Assembly: GCA_963422675.2 (NCBI GenBank)
Contig: CAXVYS010000021.1
Coordinates: 1 to 64,000 of the forward strand
Source: UBA4416 sp963422675
GTDB taxonomy: Bacteria; Bacteroidota; Bacteroidia; B-17B0; Aurantibacillaceae
DNA: 64,000 nucleotides
Reading direction: 5' to 3'
Shown here: positions 16,268 through 25,045 of the stretch, in pieces
How the letters are laid out: each line of letters opens with the position of its first letter
How positions within the stretch are numbered: position 1 is the stretch's first letter
Made by a program: the position numbers and the translations under genes
The notes under the pieces: model-generated
Seen by the model: only the letters and a program-made list of their open reading frames with translations
What the model was told of the DNA's origin: nothing
Database searches by the model: none

Positions 16268-16816
16268 ATGGAAACAGCAGTAAAACAAACAAAAGCAGGA
16301 TTGATGCCCACAGGCGAAGAAGCCTTGAAAGGTGTAAAGGATTTAGGCATGGTTGCATTAGGAATGCTTGGCGCTCACGCCGTTCTAGTAGCGACAAAAA
16401 AAGATACTCTTATCGTAAACGGTAGCATTGCGCTAGTGGGCTTAGGCGTAGCTATTAAAGTGAAAAATCCACTTATTAAAATGCTAGGTATAGGAGCATC
16501 GGCTTACGGTGTTATTAAAGTACTTGGCAATGCAGTTAAAGAAGTGGCTGCACCTGCTACAACAGAAGGGTTAAACGGCATTTTACCCGAATCGGCAAAA
16601 GCTATGCTTCGCAAATTTATTCCAACACTTAGCGGTATGGATGATATGAGTGGGGATGATTACATGAACGGTATAGATGATATGCAAGGTACAGACGATG
16701 CCATTAAAATGTTAAGTCTTGATGATGAAAGCATGAGAGGCGAAGATGAACCAATGAGAGGTGCATACGATACTGAAATGTCAGGACTGGGCGAAGCTTC
16801 AACCTTAGCCGCTTAA
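16268..16816 (+). CDS. Hydrophobic late membrane protein with acidic Gly/Met-rich tail
   Basis: 182 residues. Residues about 27-95 contain two or three hydrophobic segments (LGMVALGMLGAHAVLVA, GSIALVGLGVAI, MLGIGASAYGVI). The C-terminal 65 residues are acidic and repeat short motifs (LSGMDD, MNGIDD, MQGTDD, MRGEDE, MRGAYD, MSGLGE). The repeats look like a chain of processing or interaction sites. Candidate virion membrane protein. Confidence 0.55.
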   Translation: METAVKQTKAGLMPTGEEALKGVKDLGMVALGMLGAHAVLVATKKDTLIVNGSIALVGLGVAIKVKNPLIKMLGIGASAYGVIKVLGNAVKEVAAPATTEGLNGILPESAKAMLRKFIPTLSGMDDMSGDDYMNGIDDMQGTDDAIKMLSLDDESMRGEDEPMRGAYDTEMSGLGEASTLAA

Positions 16817-16862
16817 TCAAAAAAATAATTCAATATAAAAAACAATATAAAAATTTAAAAAA

Positions 16863-17546
16863 ATGAAAACAAAAGCACACAACGGATTATTTGAATTTCT
16901 TGACTTACAAGTAAGTCGTGGTATTTTAAGTAACCAAGATTTACAGGAATTAAAAGAGGGCAAAAAACAATTTAAAACAGACGAGTTATTTATTCGTAAA
17001 CAATTAACCGCTCTTGCAGGTGTTATTGAGTTTATCACGGAAAATGATGTAACCAAAAATTGTGTAACCAATTTATCTAAAGGTTCAATCCCTGAAGAAA
17101 AAAACATTGTTGCTGATAAAATAGGTATTCGATTTGGTTATTCTTTAACCAATATTCCTGCCGAAGCAATAGCGTACAGCAATGCCATTTACAGTATTGC
17201 AGATAATGAGTTTGACGCAGGAAATGTAGCCACAGGCGACACAGTATATGCCCGTGCTATCCCTATTCAGTTTCAAAACGCCGAGTATATTATTCGTGCC
17301 GATGGTATTGTATTAGATAATGGACGTATTGAAGATTTTTTAACGCAAAATGTTTCAACGGATGGCGTAAATGGACACGCAAAAAATTACAAAGAATTGG
17401 AGTACCCGGTGTTATTCCTATCAGGAAAAAAATTAACGGTAGATTTTAAATTTCCCGAAACGGCTGGTTTTGTTGCGCCTGTTGGATTCTTTTATGCCGA
17501 AGTAGTTGTAAAAGGTTTAGGCTTAGGCAAACGTCAAGTGTTGTAA
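16863..17546 (+). CDS. Candidate major virion (capsid) protein
   Basis: 227 residues, soluble. A helical N-terminus (about 1-75) is followed by a beta-rich region with a final strand pattern FYAEVVVKGLGLG. It is in the middle of the late block and is directly followed by the strongest terminator of the element, as often seen for the most highly expressed capsid gene. No TM, no HK97-fold hallmark. A jelly-roll fold is suggested by the alternation of short strands, but I do not recognise the family, so the capsid call is positional. Confidence 0.45.
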   Translation: MKTKAHNGLFEFLDLQVSRGILSNQDLQELKEGKKQFKTDELFIRKQLTALAGVIEFITENDVTKNCVTNLSKGSIPEEKNIVADKIGIRFGYSLTNIPAEAIAYSNAIYSIADNEFDAGNVATGDTVYARAIPIQFQNAEYIIRADGIVLDNGRIEDFLTQNVSTDGVNGHAKNYKELEYPVLFLSGKKLTVDFKFPETAGFVAPVGFFYAEVVVKGLGLGKRQVL

Positions 17547-17552
17547 AAATTC

Positions 17553-17607
17553 GGGGCGTTGGTTCTACCGCTTGTTCAAAGTGGTAGGAGCCTCCGCCCC
17601 TTTTTTT
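17553..17607 (+). terminator. Strong terminator after the candidate capsid gene
   Basis: Outer stem ggggcg/cgcccc with inner tctacc/ggtagg pairing and seven T. It divides the late operon and would allow high expression of the genes before it. Confidence 0.9.
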
Positions 17608-17655
17608 GTCTTCCAAAAATCATAAGGATAAAAAAATCAATTTAAAAAAAGTACC

Positions 17656-18024
17656 ATGCCAAAAATCAAAATATTTATCGGGGAGCAAATTATTCCAGTA
17701 GGTAGCCCAATTACAGCATACGAAAAACGTGTTGAGTTGGGTGTAGAAACAAAAAAAATACTCGGTTATTATGCGCTTATTATACAAACAGGTGGTTTAA
17801 TACCTGAGAGCTGCAAAGCAACATTTTCAAACGCATCACGCACCATATTTGAACCCATTGGATTAGGTCATTTAATTGTTGGGAGAAATGTACCTATCAA
17901 AGACCGTTTTTTTAAAGAAGAACCATTTGAGGTTAACGGCTTTTTAAATGTCAAAACAGCTATTTCCTCTGTTCCCTCGGCTGACTTCGTTATACAATAC
18001 ATTCTATTAGCAGAAACAGTTTAA
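17656..18024 (+). CDS. Short beta-rich late protein, candidate minor virion protein
   Basis: 122 residues, no signal or TM. Alternating short strands through the chain and a final strand DFVIQYILLAETV give a beta-sandwich look. It is the first of three similar-sized beta-rich proteins (122, 114, 141 residues) in tandem. They could be vertex, spike or small capsid proteins. No family recognised. Confidence 0.45.
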   Translation: MPKIKIFIGEQIIPVGSPITAYEKRVELGVETKKILGYYALIIQTGGLIPESCKATFSNASRTIFEPIGLGHLIVGRNVPIKDRFFKEEPFEVNGFLNVKTAISSVPSADFVIQYILLAETV

Positions 18025-18035
18025 TATATCATTCC

Positions 18036-18380
18036 ATGAATATGTTTTCAAAGACAATGCCGTCGCTTACCCACGAAGAAACTCAAAAAGAAGTACTTGG
18101 GGCTAGTGGCGGTTTTTTTAATGTTCAATCAAACAGATTGACGAACGATAAAGAAACGAAACTAAAAATTAAAGGAGCGTTTAAAATTCGAGTTCAGAAT
18201 ATAGGAGAAACAGGAATTAAAATATTTGGGAATTTTTATTTGCCTAGCTATTCGGATGAAACATTTGAAACAGGCGATACCAATTTAGGTTTTATTGAAG
18301 ATGCTCACATTGAGTTTGACGAACACGCCCTAGCCGATAAGGTAGAAATAGTATTAACAAATTATTACAAAACAATATGA
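18036..18380 (+). CDS. Short beta-rich late protein, candidate minor virion protein
   Basis: 114 residues. After an extended N-terminus the segment LKIKGAFKIRVQNIGETGIKIFGNFYLP is a clear run of beta strands, and the last residues (KVEIVLTNYYKTI) form an edge strand as in its neighbours. Its stop overlaps the next start by 4 bp (ATGA), indicating coupled translation. Confidence 0.45.
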   Translation: MNMFSKTMPSLTHEETQKEVLGASGGFFNVQSNRLTNDKETKLKIKGAFKIRVQNIGETGIKIFGNFYLPSYSDETFETGDTNLGFIEDAHIEFDEHALADKVEIVLTNYYKTI

Positions 18381-18802
18381 TAGGCAACGTAACAAATCCA
18401 CCGAACGGCTTTTTAAAAGCTTATTACTCAAACACTGTATTATCGAATCGAACAGTTTTATTCGATGATACTTTTGATAATGTGCCTAACCAGATTACAG
18501 GCATTTTTAAACAGGATGATATAGGGTTTAATACTCCTGTTGCGATACCTGTATTAAAGATTACAAAAAAAATACTTGTCAGAGTGTTTAGCCCTGATTA
18601 CGTTTTAGCACCGAACAAATTTGTTGCTCATTGCAATTTAATCGCTGAAAATTTTGGTACACCAAGCATGACATCACGTTTAGCTATGCGAGAGGGCGAC
18701 GAAATAGAATTATACGGTATTGAGGAAATTAAACGCCTGGTCTTTTTGCAAAACAACTATGTGCCACAAGATTATTTACTTCAAATATCACTTTTTAAGT
18801 AA
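18377..18802 (+). CDS. Beta-rich late protein, candidate minor virion protein
   Basis: 141 residues, no TM. Several strands (VPVLKITKKILVRVFSP, KFVAHCNLIAENFG, DEIELYGIEEIKRLVFLQ) and a C-terminal strand DYLLQISLFK. It overlaps the previous gene by 4 bp and the next by one base, so the group is tightly coupled. No family recognised. Confidence 0.45.
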   Translation: MIGNVTNPPNGFLKAYYSNTVLSNRTVLFDDTFDNVPNQITGIFKQDDIGFNTPVAIPVLKITKKILVRVFSPDYVLAPNKFVAHCNLIAENFGTPSMTSRLAMREGDEIELYGIEEIKRLVFLQNNYVPQDYLLQISLFK

Positions 18803-19746
18803 TGACTATTAAAGAAATAGCTACCCTCATTACTGCTAAAGGTTATGTATTTCAAATATCTATCCCAAACACACAATTTTTTCACGGTAAAACAACTATT
18901 AAAAATGCGTTGGTAGATAGTGAAAGTTTAGAAACCTATTTTGAGAAGATTGCCAAACTGAATAAAGCCAGTAGTTTGTTAGTCAAAACCTTTACGCCAA
19001 ACGGTTCATCTTATAAATCTCATGGCGACTACCTTATTTTTTTGCCCCAAACTGACCCTGTTGCAACAAGCGCAACAATGTTTGTTGCAGATGTTGCAAC
19101 AAACGCATTAAACCACGTTGCAACAACTAAACAACCCTTAAAAGAATTACCCGAAACAAGCCCCGAGCCACAAAACAAGCCAAAAACCAACCCAATGGAT
19201 ACTAAAGATTATATAGATTTCAAAGTGTTGCAAACTGAACACAAAAATTTAGAGCAACGGTATGAAGATACTAAGGGCAAAGTTATCAAACTGGAAAAAA
19301 AGGTTGAGGACTTACACGATGAAAATAAACAACTGCTTCGTGAAAATGCGACTAAGGAAGATAAACATTCGTTGGCTCTGGAGCGTGCCAAATTGGAAAT
19401 GGAGCGAGAGGGCAAAGAGGGTTTAAGTGGCATATTAGGAGAATTACAGGAAAACCCCATGATTATAGAAGCCGTTGTTGGTTTCTTAAATCCTAAACAC
19501 CCCATGTTTGATAAGAACAAAGAACAAAAAACATTGGACGGCACAGATCTGGAAAACCGTGAAATAAAATATACAGATGATACACAAGCCAACTTAGTAT
19601 TAAATGATATTCCACGCAAATTATCTCAAACCAATGGCGATACAATTTCTAAAATTTACTTACTGTTTCAGGAGTTTTTGGCTAAACCTGACATTTTACA
19701 TACGGTAGCAAATACCTACTTCCCCGACATTTTTAAACAACAATAA
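18802..19746 (+). CDS. Late protein with central coiled coil
   Basis: 314 residues. A globular N-terminal domain (about 1-85), a Pro/Thr/Asn-rich linker, then a charged heptad coiled coil (about 140-205, KLEKKVEDLHDENKQLLREN...) and a mixed C-terminal domain. Motifs LSGILG and LDGTDL fit the L-x-G pattern seen in other late proteins. A trimeric or dimeric spike/scaffold is possible. Confidence 0.5.
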   Translation: MTIKEIATLITAKGYVFQISIPNTQFFHGKTTIKNALVDSESLETYFEKIAKLNKASSLLVKTFTPNGSSYKSHGDYLIFLPQTDPVATSATMFVADVATNALNHVATTKQPLKELPETSPEPQNKPKTNPMDTKDYIDFKVLQTEHKNLEQRYEDTKGKVIKLEKKVEDLHDENKQLLRENATKEDKHSLALERAKLEMEREGKEGLSGILGELQENPMIIEAVVGFLNPKHPMFDKNKEQKTLDGTDLENREIKYTDDTQANLVLNDIPRKLSQTNGDTISKIYLLFQEFLAKPDILHTVANTYFPDIFKQQ

Positions 19747-19764
19747 TCATTTAAAACATTCATT

Positions 19765-19956
19765 ATGACTATCCAATTAGAAGTAAACAGTAGCAACCCT
19801 TTAGATGCCGTTAGTTTAAAAATGGCTATTGAAAAAATAGCTAAAAATTTTAATAAAAAAAACTTAGAAAAAATTGCGGAGTTATCGGCGGTAGCCGATG
19901 CCAATACCAAAATTGAAAAATTGTTTAATAATCCCTTTTTTAAAATGGCATTGTAA
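19765..19956 (+). CDS. Small helical late protein
   Basis: 63 residues, an amphipathic helical protein (SLKMAIEKIAKNFNKKNLEKIAELSAVADANTKIEKLF). It starts 18 bp after the previous gene, and its TAA overlaps the next ATG by one base. The helical repeat could form a coiled coil. No function recognised. Confidence 0.45.
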   Translation: MTIQLEVNSSNPLDAVSLKMAIEKIAKNFNKKNLEKIAELSAVADANTKIEKLFNNPFFKMAL

Positions 19957-20801
19957 TGGAAACAACAAACAACCCACCAATGCCCTATGTTATCAATACA
20001 GGTGGCAGTAGTGCAGTAAAACCCTTAATTTATTTAGTTGGTATCGGTACGGCTTTATTCTTTGGTAACAAAGCATATATAAAATGGAAGGAGCGACAAG
20101 CGGAACAAAATATTGATACACCGGAGGGACAAATCGCCTTGCAATTGAAAAACGTTTTTGATTCTACCATTGTTAGCGATGAAGATTTTAGAAAGGTGTA
20201 TTTGCAAGTTAATAATAGCAATAAAGATAAGGTATATACAGAGTATGAAAATCAAACGCACCGTTTTTTAAGCGATGATATTGCCAAGCATATCGGCAAA
20301 GATGCGTTAACACATTCCGTCAAAACCGAAGCCATAAACAATAAAAAAAATGGGGTTATTAAAATTGATGCAAACGAAAATATTAATTTCTTAATAGCCA
20401 AAGGAAGTAAAGTAACATTTACCGACCCGAAAAAAGCAGTAACATTATACGCCTCAACAAAAGGCTTGCTATGGAACTTAACAGCTAGTGAGGTACGCCC
20501 GAAAATAAACGCTTTAGATACGATTAAAGTGAATGTTATTAATCGTAAAGATATTTTACTTGTAGATGCCATTTTATTACTGCCTTATGATGGGGTTAAA
20601 TTGGTTACAAACTGGCAAAAGTACTTCCGCCCGTTCGTTAACACACATAAAGTATTTGCAGTTGTTAGGATAGCTATAAAGGCTAAAAACGGGTCATTCA
20701 AATTTTTATGGTGTGATGCTAGGGATTTATCCACTATTGAAACATTAAAAGGTATTGACCCGATGGCAGGGTTAACCAATATTTTACACTTAGCCTTTTA
20801 A
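19956..20801 (+). CDS. Membrane-anchored late protein
   Basis: 281 residues. One TM segment at about residues 20-38 (PLIYLVGIGTALFFGNKAYI) followed by a Lys/Glu-rich region and a mostly alpha/beta soluble domain. Near the C-terminus (about 264) is LKGIDPMAGL, again of the L-x-G-hydrophobic type. The single N-terminal anchor suggests a virion membrane or cell-envelope protein. Confidence 0.5.
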   Translation: METTNNPPMPYVINTGGSSAVKPLIYLVGIGTALFFGNKAYIKWKERQAEQNIDTPEGQIALQLKNVFDSTIVSDEDFRKVYLQVNNSNKDKVYTEYENQTHRFLSDDIAKHIGKDALTHSVKTEAINNKKNGVIKIDANENINFLIAKGSKVTFTDPKKAVTLYASTKGLLWNLTASEVRPKINALDTIKVNVINRKDILLVDAILLLPYDGVKLVTNWQKYFRPFVNTHKVFAVVRIAIKAKNGSFKFLWCDARDLSTIETLKGIDPMAGLTNILHLAF

Positions 20802-20802
20802 A

Positions 20803-21600
20803 ATGTCAGCAGTAGCCACTCTAACCCCTACGCAAAAACAAAATGTGAGCATTATTGTTAACCGTTGCATTTTTAAAGGTATTACGAATCTTTTTTCTCA
20901 GGGTGCAATGCTTTCTATTGCACTTAAAGAAAGTGGGCTTAATCCATCAGTAAAAGAGATTAGTTATAAAAGCACTTCTAACAGTCGAATCCGTACAATA
21001 TTTACAAAAACAAAATCCTTATCAGATGCACAACTTAATACCCTAAAAAATAATGAAGTAGCATTTTTCAATTTTGTATATAATGGTGTAGCAGGGAATG
21101 GCGCAAATGATGGTTATAAATTCAGAGGGCGTGGATATAACGATTTAACAGGACGTGGAAATTACCGTGCTATTGGTAAAAAAATTGGTGTGGATTTAGA
21201 AGCCAATCCCGATTTACTAAGCACCGATGCCACCGTTTCAGCAGATGCACTCATTCAGTATTTTATTGATAGAATGATTTTAGGTAAGCAGCTCGGCAAA
21301 CTAAAATTATATAACTCGAACGGTATTAATGATTTTAAAACGCTTATTGATAGCTTGGGGGCTTTCTACCATGCTAATGCAGGATGGGGGCATTCGGTTA
21401 CTCAAATTCAGTCAGACCCTACTGGTGGTTTAGCTAAGGCTAAAAGCACGGTAAACGATTTTTACACATTAGTAAGCAAAGGCATACAAAATAATAAAAC
21501 GGCAACCGGTGGCGGTCTTTTTTTTTTGATACTAACAATACTGGCCATCAGTAAACGGAAACAAATTTCTACTTGGATTTCAACACAAACCAAAAAATAA
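20803..21600 (+). CDS. GH19-type endolysin (chitinase/lysozyme fold) with C-terminal TM
   Basis: 265 residues. Features of glycoside hydrolase family 19: an early Glu in ALKESGLNP where the acid catalyst is expected, the KFRGRGYNDLTGRGNYRAIG segment typical of phage GH19 lysins, and ANPDLLS after it. It would cut peptidoglycan at the end of infection or at entry. A C-terminal hydrophobic segment (LFFLILTILAISK, about 243-256) is unusual for a soluble endolysin and suggests membrane attachment or a virion-borne enzyme. It is the first gene of a lysis set with 21625 and 21861. Confidence 0.8.
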   Translation: MSAVATLTPTQKQNVSIIVNRCIFKGITNLFSQGAMLSIALKESGLNPSVKEISYKSTSNSRIRTIFTKTKSLSDAQLNTLKNNEVAFFNFVYNGVAGNGANDGYKFRGRGYNDLTGRGNYRAIGKKIGVDLEANPDLLSTDATVSADALIQYFIDRMILGKQLGKLKLYNSNGINDFKTLIDSLGAFYHANAGWGHSVTQIQSDPTGGLAKAKSTVNDFYTLVSKGIQNNKTATGGGLFFLILTILAISKRKQISTWISTQTKK

Positions 21601-21624
21601 AAACAACCATTAACCAACCATTTT

Positions 21625-21855
21625 ATGACACGATTAGGCAATCTATTTACCACTATCATCGGTACAATTATTATTATCAGTACTCTAATTTTTATCTATA
21701 AAGACAAAGCAAGTTTTACAGAAGCATCGGGTTTTATAACTATTGGTATCGCTTTGTTATTTAGTAAAGACGAGCATTTTACAAAAAACTTTTTACCTTT
21801 TTTATATAAAGGAAATATCCAAACAACAGAAGATGAAACCCAACCTTTAAACTAA
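21625..21855 (+). CDS. Holin-like small membrane protein
   Basis: 76 residues with two TM segments (about 8-24, FTTIIGTIIIISTLIFIY; about 34-47, GFITIGIALLF) and a charged tail. Size, topology and place directly after the endolysin fit a class II holin. No specific holin family is recognised. Confidence 0.6.
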   Translation: MTRLGNLFTTIIGTIIIISTLIFIYKDKASFTEASGFITIGIALLFSKDEHFTKNFLPFLYKGNIQTTEDETQPLN

Positions 21856-21860
21856 TTTTT

Positions 21861-22439
21861 ATGAAAGATTTAATCAGAGCCTTAGTAGGTTTTATTATTG
21901 CATTTATTCTGCTTTTTGCATACGAGTATTTTCATAATAATAAAATTAATGCACCTCAAAGTATAAGCACTTATACAAGCGATACGCTTTATTTAAAGGA
22001 TACCACAAAGCATATATCCATACATAACCACTTTTATAGTAACCCTGTTTATACACTTGTACCAATAGGTAATTTTGATACAAACGCTGTTATTAAAAAC
22101 TATTTTACAAAACGTTTTGTAGCCGATACCCTGAGAGATAGTTTATTATACTTAGTCATTACAGATACTTTATACAATAACAATTTAGTGTATCGTAAAC
22201 GTCAATACGAATTATTAAAACCTTATCAAAAACAAATTACTACAACGAATAGTACGACTGTTACGGCTTATAAAAATGGCTTGTATGCAGGTGCTTTTTT
22301 TGGTTTCAATTCAAAGGCTTTACAATCGGCAGGGCTTGAAGCAAATTTTATAACTCCTAAAATAAATTATGGTTTAGGCTATGATTTTAAAAATAATGCG
22401 GTTACAGGAAAGTTATTGTTTAATCTAAATAAAAAATAA
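21861..22439 (+). CDS. Spanin-like (Rz-type) membrane protein
   Basis: 192 residues. An N-terminal TM helix (about 5-22) anchors a long periplasmic part rich in Thr/Asp/Tyr and ending in a beta-rich region (GLYAGAFFGFNSKALQSAGLEANFITPKINYGLGYDF) that looks like outer-membrane strands. This shape resembles the i-spanin-like proteins (DUF6808 type) of Bacteroidota phages. Following endolysin and holin, it completes a lysis cassette. Confidence 0.55.
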   Translation: MKDLIRALVGFIIAFILLFAYEYFHNNKINAPQSISTYTSDTLYLKDTTKHISIHNHFYSNPVYTLVPIGNFDTNAVIKNYFTKRFVADTLRDSLLYLVITDTLYNNNLVYRKRQYELLKPYQKQITTTNSTTVTAYKNGLYAGAFFGFNSKALQSAGLEANFITPKINYGLGYDFKNNAVTGKLLFNLNKK

Positions 22440-22440
22440 A

Positions 22441-24516
22441 ATGGACTGTTTACAGGATATAACAATTACAGAAAAACAAGCCTTATCGTTAGGTATTATT
22501 GATGGTTTAGGTTTTGTTACTTCTGAAAAAACAGCATTCAAAAAAGTGAATGCCGAAATTTTAGAGCAACTTAAAAAAGGCAATCTAATTTTTCGTAAAC
22601 CGTGGAGAGATGGTTATAAAATTAAAGGTGTTGTATATGGCGCTCATAACTATGTTACTGCTCACACGTACAAAGGCGCAAATGCCTTTATGATTGAGGT
22701 TAGTAATATGATGAATCAAACAAATTACAAACAGTTTTTAAGTCTAAAACAAATTCGTGAACGTGGAGGTAAATTAAAAAAAGATGCCGAAGGATACCCA
22801 GTTTGGGCGTTTATTAAATCAGAAAAAACAAAGACCAATAAAAAAACGGGTAAAGACGAAATAACCATTCATAAAGGTGTGATTGGTTATGTGGTTTATC
22901 CACTTGAACATACAATTAATGTAAAACCTGTTAAGCATAGGGAATTAAAGACCTCAGAAAATGAAGTTAATCTTGATGCTGAAACACTTATTAAATATAT
23001 GCCGAGGCTTCCGATTATCAAACACGGTGGTGATAGGGCGTATTATAGTCCAAGTAGTGATTTTGTGCAGATGCCCAATAAAAAAGCGTTTAAAAGTGGT
23101 AATGATTATTATGGAACTTTGTTTCACGAACTATCGCATAGCACCGGGCATCCAAAACGTATTGGCAGAACTTTCGGCGTAAATAAAGGGGACAAAAAAT
23201 ATGCCTTAGAAGAACTGATTGCCGAATTAAGTTCTGCTTATTTATGTAGTGTATGTGATATGCCGTATTACACCCTTAATAACTCAGCAGCTTATTTAAA
23301 AAGTTGGGCGGATGCTTTGCATAACGAAATAAAAACTAATCCTCAATTTTTAATGAGAGCCGTTTACGGTGCAACAAAAGCCGCAAAATATATTATCGGT
23401 ACTACTTTAGAAAAACATGGTAAGGTTAATACTGAAGTAAAAAAAATAGTTTCTAAAAAAACAACTAAACAAAAAAAAATGGCTCAATTATCGGGCATAA
23501 CAGATGCTTTGTTTATTTTTTTAAATGCTGTTTTAGGTTTTGACAATAAAATTGTATCACGAGAAAATTTAGTACATCTCATTAATACCCTCCATACTGC
23601 TAATAAAGCTAATCCTATTGATAGTAAACACCCATTAAAAGAAATCACTAACAGGGTGCAACATAAAATTGGTAATGCTATTAATTCATTAGAAAAAAAT
23701 GAAAAAAGAAAGTTCATTGTTAGCAACAAAAAAGAAATTGAAACGAAAATTTCATCCTTACATGGTTTAGGATTTTGGAATATTATAGCGAGTGCTATTG
23801 TTGGTAAAGCAGCCGAACACTTGACACATAAGCACCTTACAAGAAATAATAAAACACCTGCATTAAACGGTATTGATGGCTTTGTAAGGGCTGATAATAG
23901 AGAAACGGTTAAAGTACCAGGTACTTATAAATTAAATGGGGAATTAGGGAAATTTTTAGGGGATATTCAACCGTATAAATACAGTATTGTATTAAGCGGA
24001 GATCCACACGCAGGAAAAACAGAAGTAGTAATGCAGTTAGCCAATGCTTTTGCCGAAATTAATAAAACGGTTGGTGTATTTATGTTGGAACAAGGCGGTT
24101 TAGAAAGTAAAGATACTCAGGGCGCTATTGACAGAAACATTACAAAACAAAATTTACCAAATGTGTTTATTACTGGCGAAGCCTCAAAAGGAATTGATAC
24201 CGTAAAAGAGTATGCCAACCAGTTTAATGTTATCGTTATTGATAGTTGGCAAAAATTAAAAATCCCCTCTACAAAATTTGACGATTTAAGACACGAATAT
24301 CCGAATACAATATTTATAGTCATATTTCAGCAAAATGGAGAGGGTGGTACTCGTGGGGGCGTTTCTGCCGATTTTGATACCCCTGTTGCTTTAAAGGTTC
24401 ACAAAGTAGATACCACTTTTGAAAATAACTATGTAGAGATGAAAAAAAACAGAGGTAACAGCTATACGCTTGGTTTAAAATATATGGTAAAAGCTAAAAA
24501 AACAGTAAGCGTATAA
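22441..24516 (+). CDS. ArdC-type metallopeptidase fused to a RecA-like P-loop ATPase (polyvalent protein)
   Basis: 691 residues. Residues about 30-200 resemble the ArdC N-terminal DNA-binding domain. HELSHSTGH near 228-236 with a downstream EELIAEL Glu forms a zincin site (MPTase of ArdC proteins). After a helical linker and LNGIDG near 474, the C-terminal 190 residues form a RecA/RadA-like ATPase: GDPHAGKT P-loop near 520 and VIVIDSW Walker B near 597. ArdC proteins protect incoming DNA from restriction; the ATPase could be a packaging or DNA-handling motor. The fusion matches the 'polyvalent protein' idea of factors injected with DNA. Confidence 0.7.
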   Translation: MDCLQDITITEKQALSLGIIDGLGFVTSEKTAFKKVNAEILEQLKKGNLIFRKPWRDGYKIKGVVYGAHNYVTAHTYKGANAFMIEVSNMMNQTNYKQFLSLKQIRERGGKLKKDAEGYPVWAFIKSEKTKTNKKTGKDEITIHKGVIGYVVYPLEHTINVKPVKHRELKTSENEVNLDAETLIKYMPRLPIIKHGGDRAYYSPSSDFVQMPNKKAFKSGNDYYGTLFHELSHSTGHPKRIGRTFGVNKGDKKYALEELIAELSSAYLCSVCDMPYYTLNNSAAYLKSWADALHNEIKTNPQFLMRAVYGATKAAKYIIGTTLEKHGKVNTEVKKIVSKKTTKQKKMAQLSGITDALFIFLNAVLGFDNKIVSRENLVHLINTLHTANKANPIDSKHPLKEITNRVQHKIGNAINSLEKNEKRKFIVSNKKEIETKISSLHGLGFWNIIASAIVGKAAEHLTHKHLTRNNKTPALNGIDGFVRADNRETVKVPGTYKLNGELGKFLGDIQPYKYSIVLSGDPHAGKTEVVMQLANAFAEINKTVGVFMLEQGGLESKDTQGAIDRNITKQNLPNVFITGEASKGIDTVKEYANQFNVIVIDSWQKLKIPSTKFDDLRHEYPNTIFIVIFQQNGEGGTRGGVSADFDTPVALKVHKVDTTFENNYVEMKKNRGNSYTLGLKYMVKAKKTVSV

Positions 24517-24555
24517 TTTTTAATTCAATTAATATAAACCTAAAAAACAAAAAAA

Positions 24556-24990
24556 ATGAAAGCACACATTGAATGCGATGTACAATTATTTGTAACAGAA
24601 CACAAAACAGAAATTAACCCTAGTACAGGGAATCCATTAAAAGGGTATTATGTAACTATGAATTTTATAGGTACACCACCGACTAATCATAAATTCAAAG
24701 ATTTTAATGATATGGTTAATGGATTTAACGACTTAGATTTACAGGAAAGTTATTGGGGTAGAGCCAATCAGGGCGATTTTTCACAGGGAGCAACAAGCAT
24801 ACCTAGTAACGAAACGATTAAACATTATGTCGGGTTTAGAGGTATTGCAGAAGATAACCGATATTATGGCTCTGTTAACAGAACCTTTGTTTATCTGCAA
24901 ACAAAAAATTTAAACGAACCCGAACTTTTAATTTTTGATAAGGGCGTTCGTATGGACAAGTTTTTATCTCAAGTTGAGGATATTCATTAG
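24556..24990 (+). CDS. Hypothetical 144-residue protein, last late gene
   Basis: A soluble alpha/beta protein with no TM and no known motif. It starts 40 bp after the ArdC-ATPase gene and ends at a strong terminator shared with the integrase. The beta-rich N-terminal half and Gly/Asn-rich centre would fit a small DNA-binding or virion protein, but nothing decisive is seen. Confidence 0.55.
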   Translation: MKAHIECDVQLFVTEHKTEINPSTGNPLKGYYVTMNFIGTPPTNHKFKDFNDMVNGFNDLDLQESYWGRANQGDFSQGATSIPSNETIKHYVGFRGIAEDNRYYGSVNRTFVYLQTKNLNEPELLIFDKGVRMDKFLSQVEDIH

Positions 24991-25010
24991 ACCAAATAAG
25001 GTATATCATT

Positions 25011-25041
25011 AACGCCAAGTATTTTTACTTGGCGTTTTTTT
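25011..25041. terminator. Bidirectional terminator between late operon and integrase
   Basis: A perfect 11-bp stem, aacgccaagta/tacttggcgtt, four-base loop, seven T. It separates the convergent late operon and integrase gene. Confidence 0.92.
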
Positions 25042-25045
25042 ATGC

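Noticed and set aside
16863..17546. HK97-type major capsid assignment
   Set aside because: Too short, with no adjacent protease-scaffold, portal or terminase genes and no HK97-like sequence pattern.
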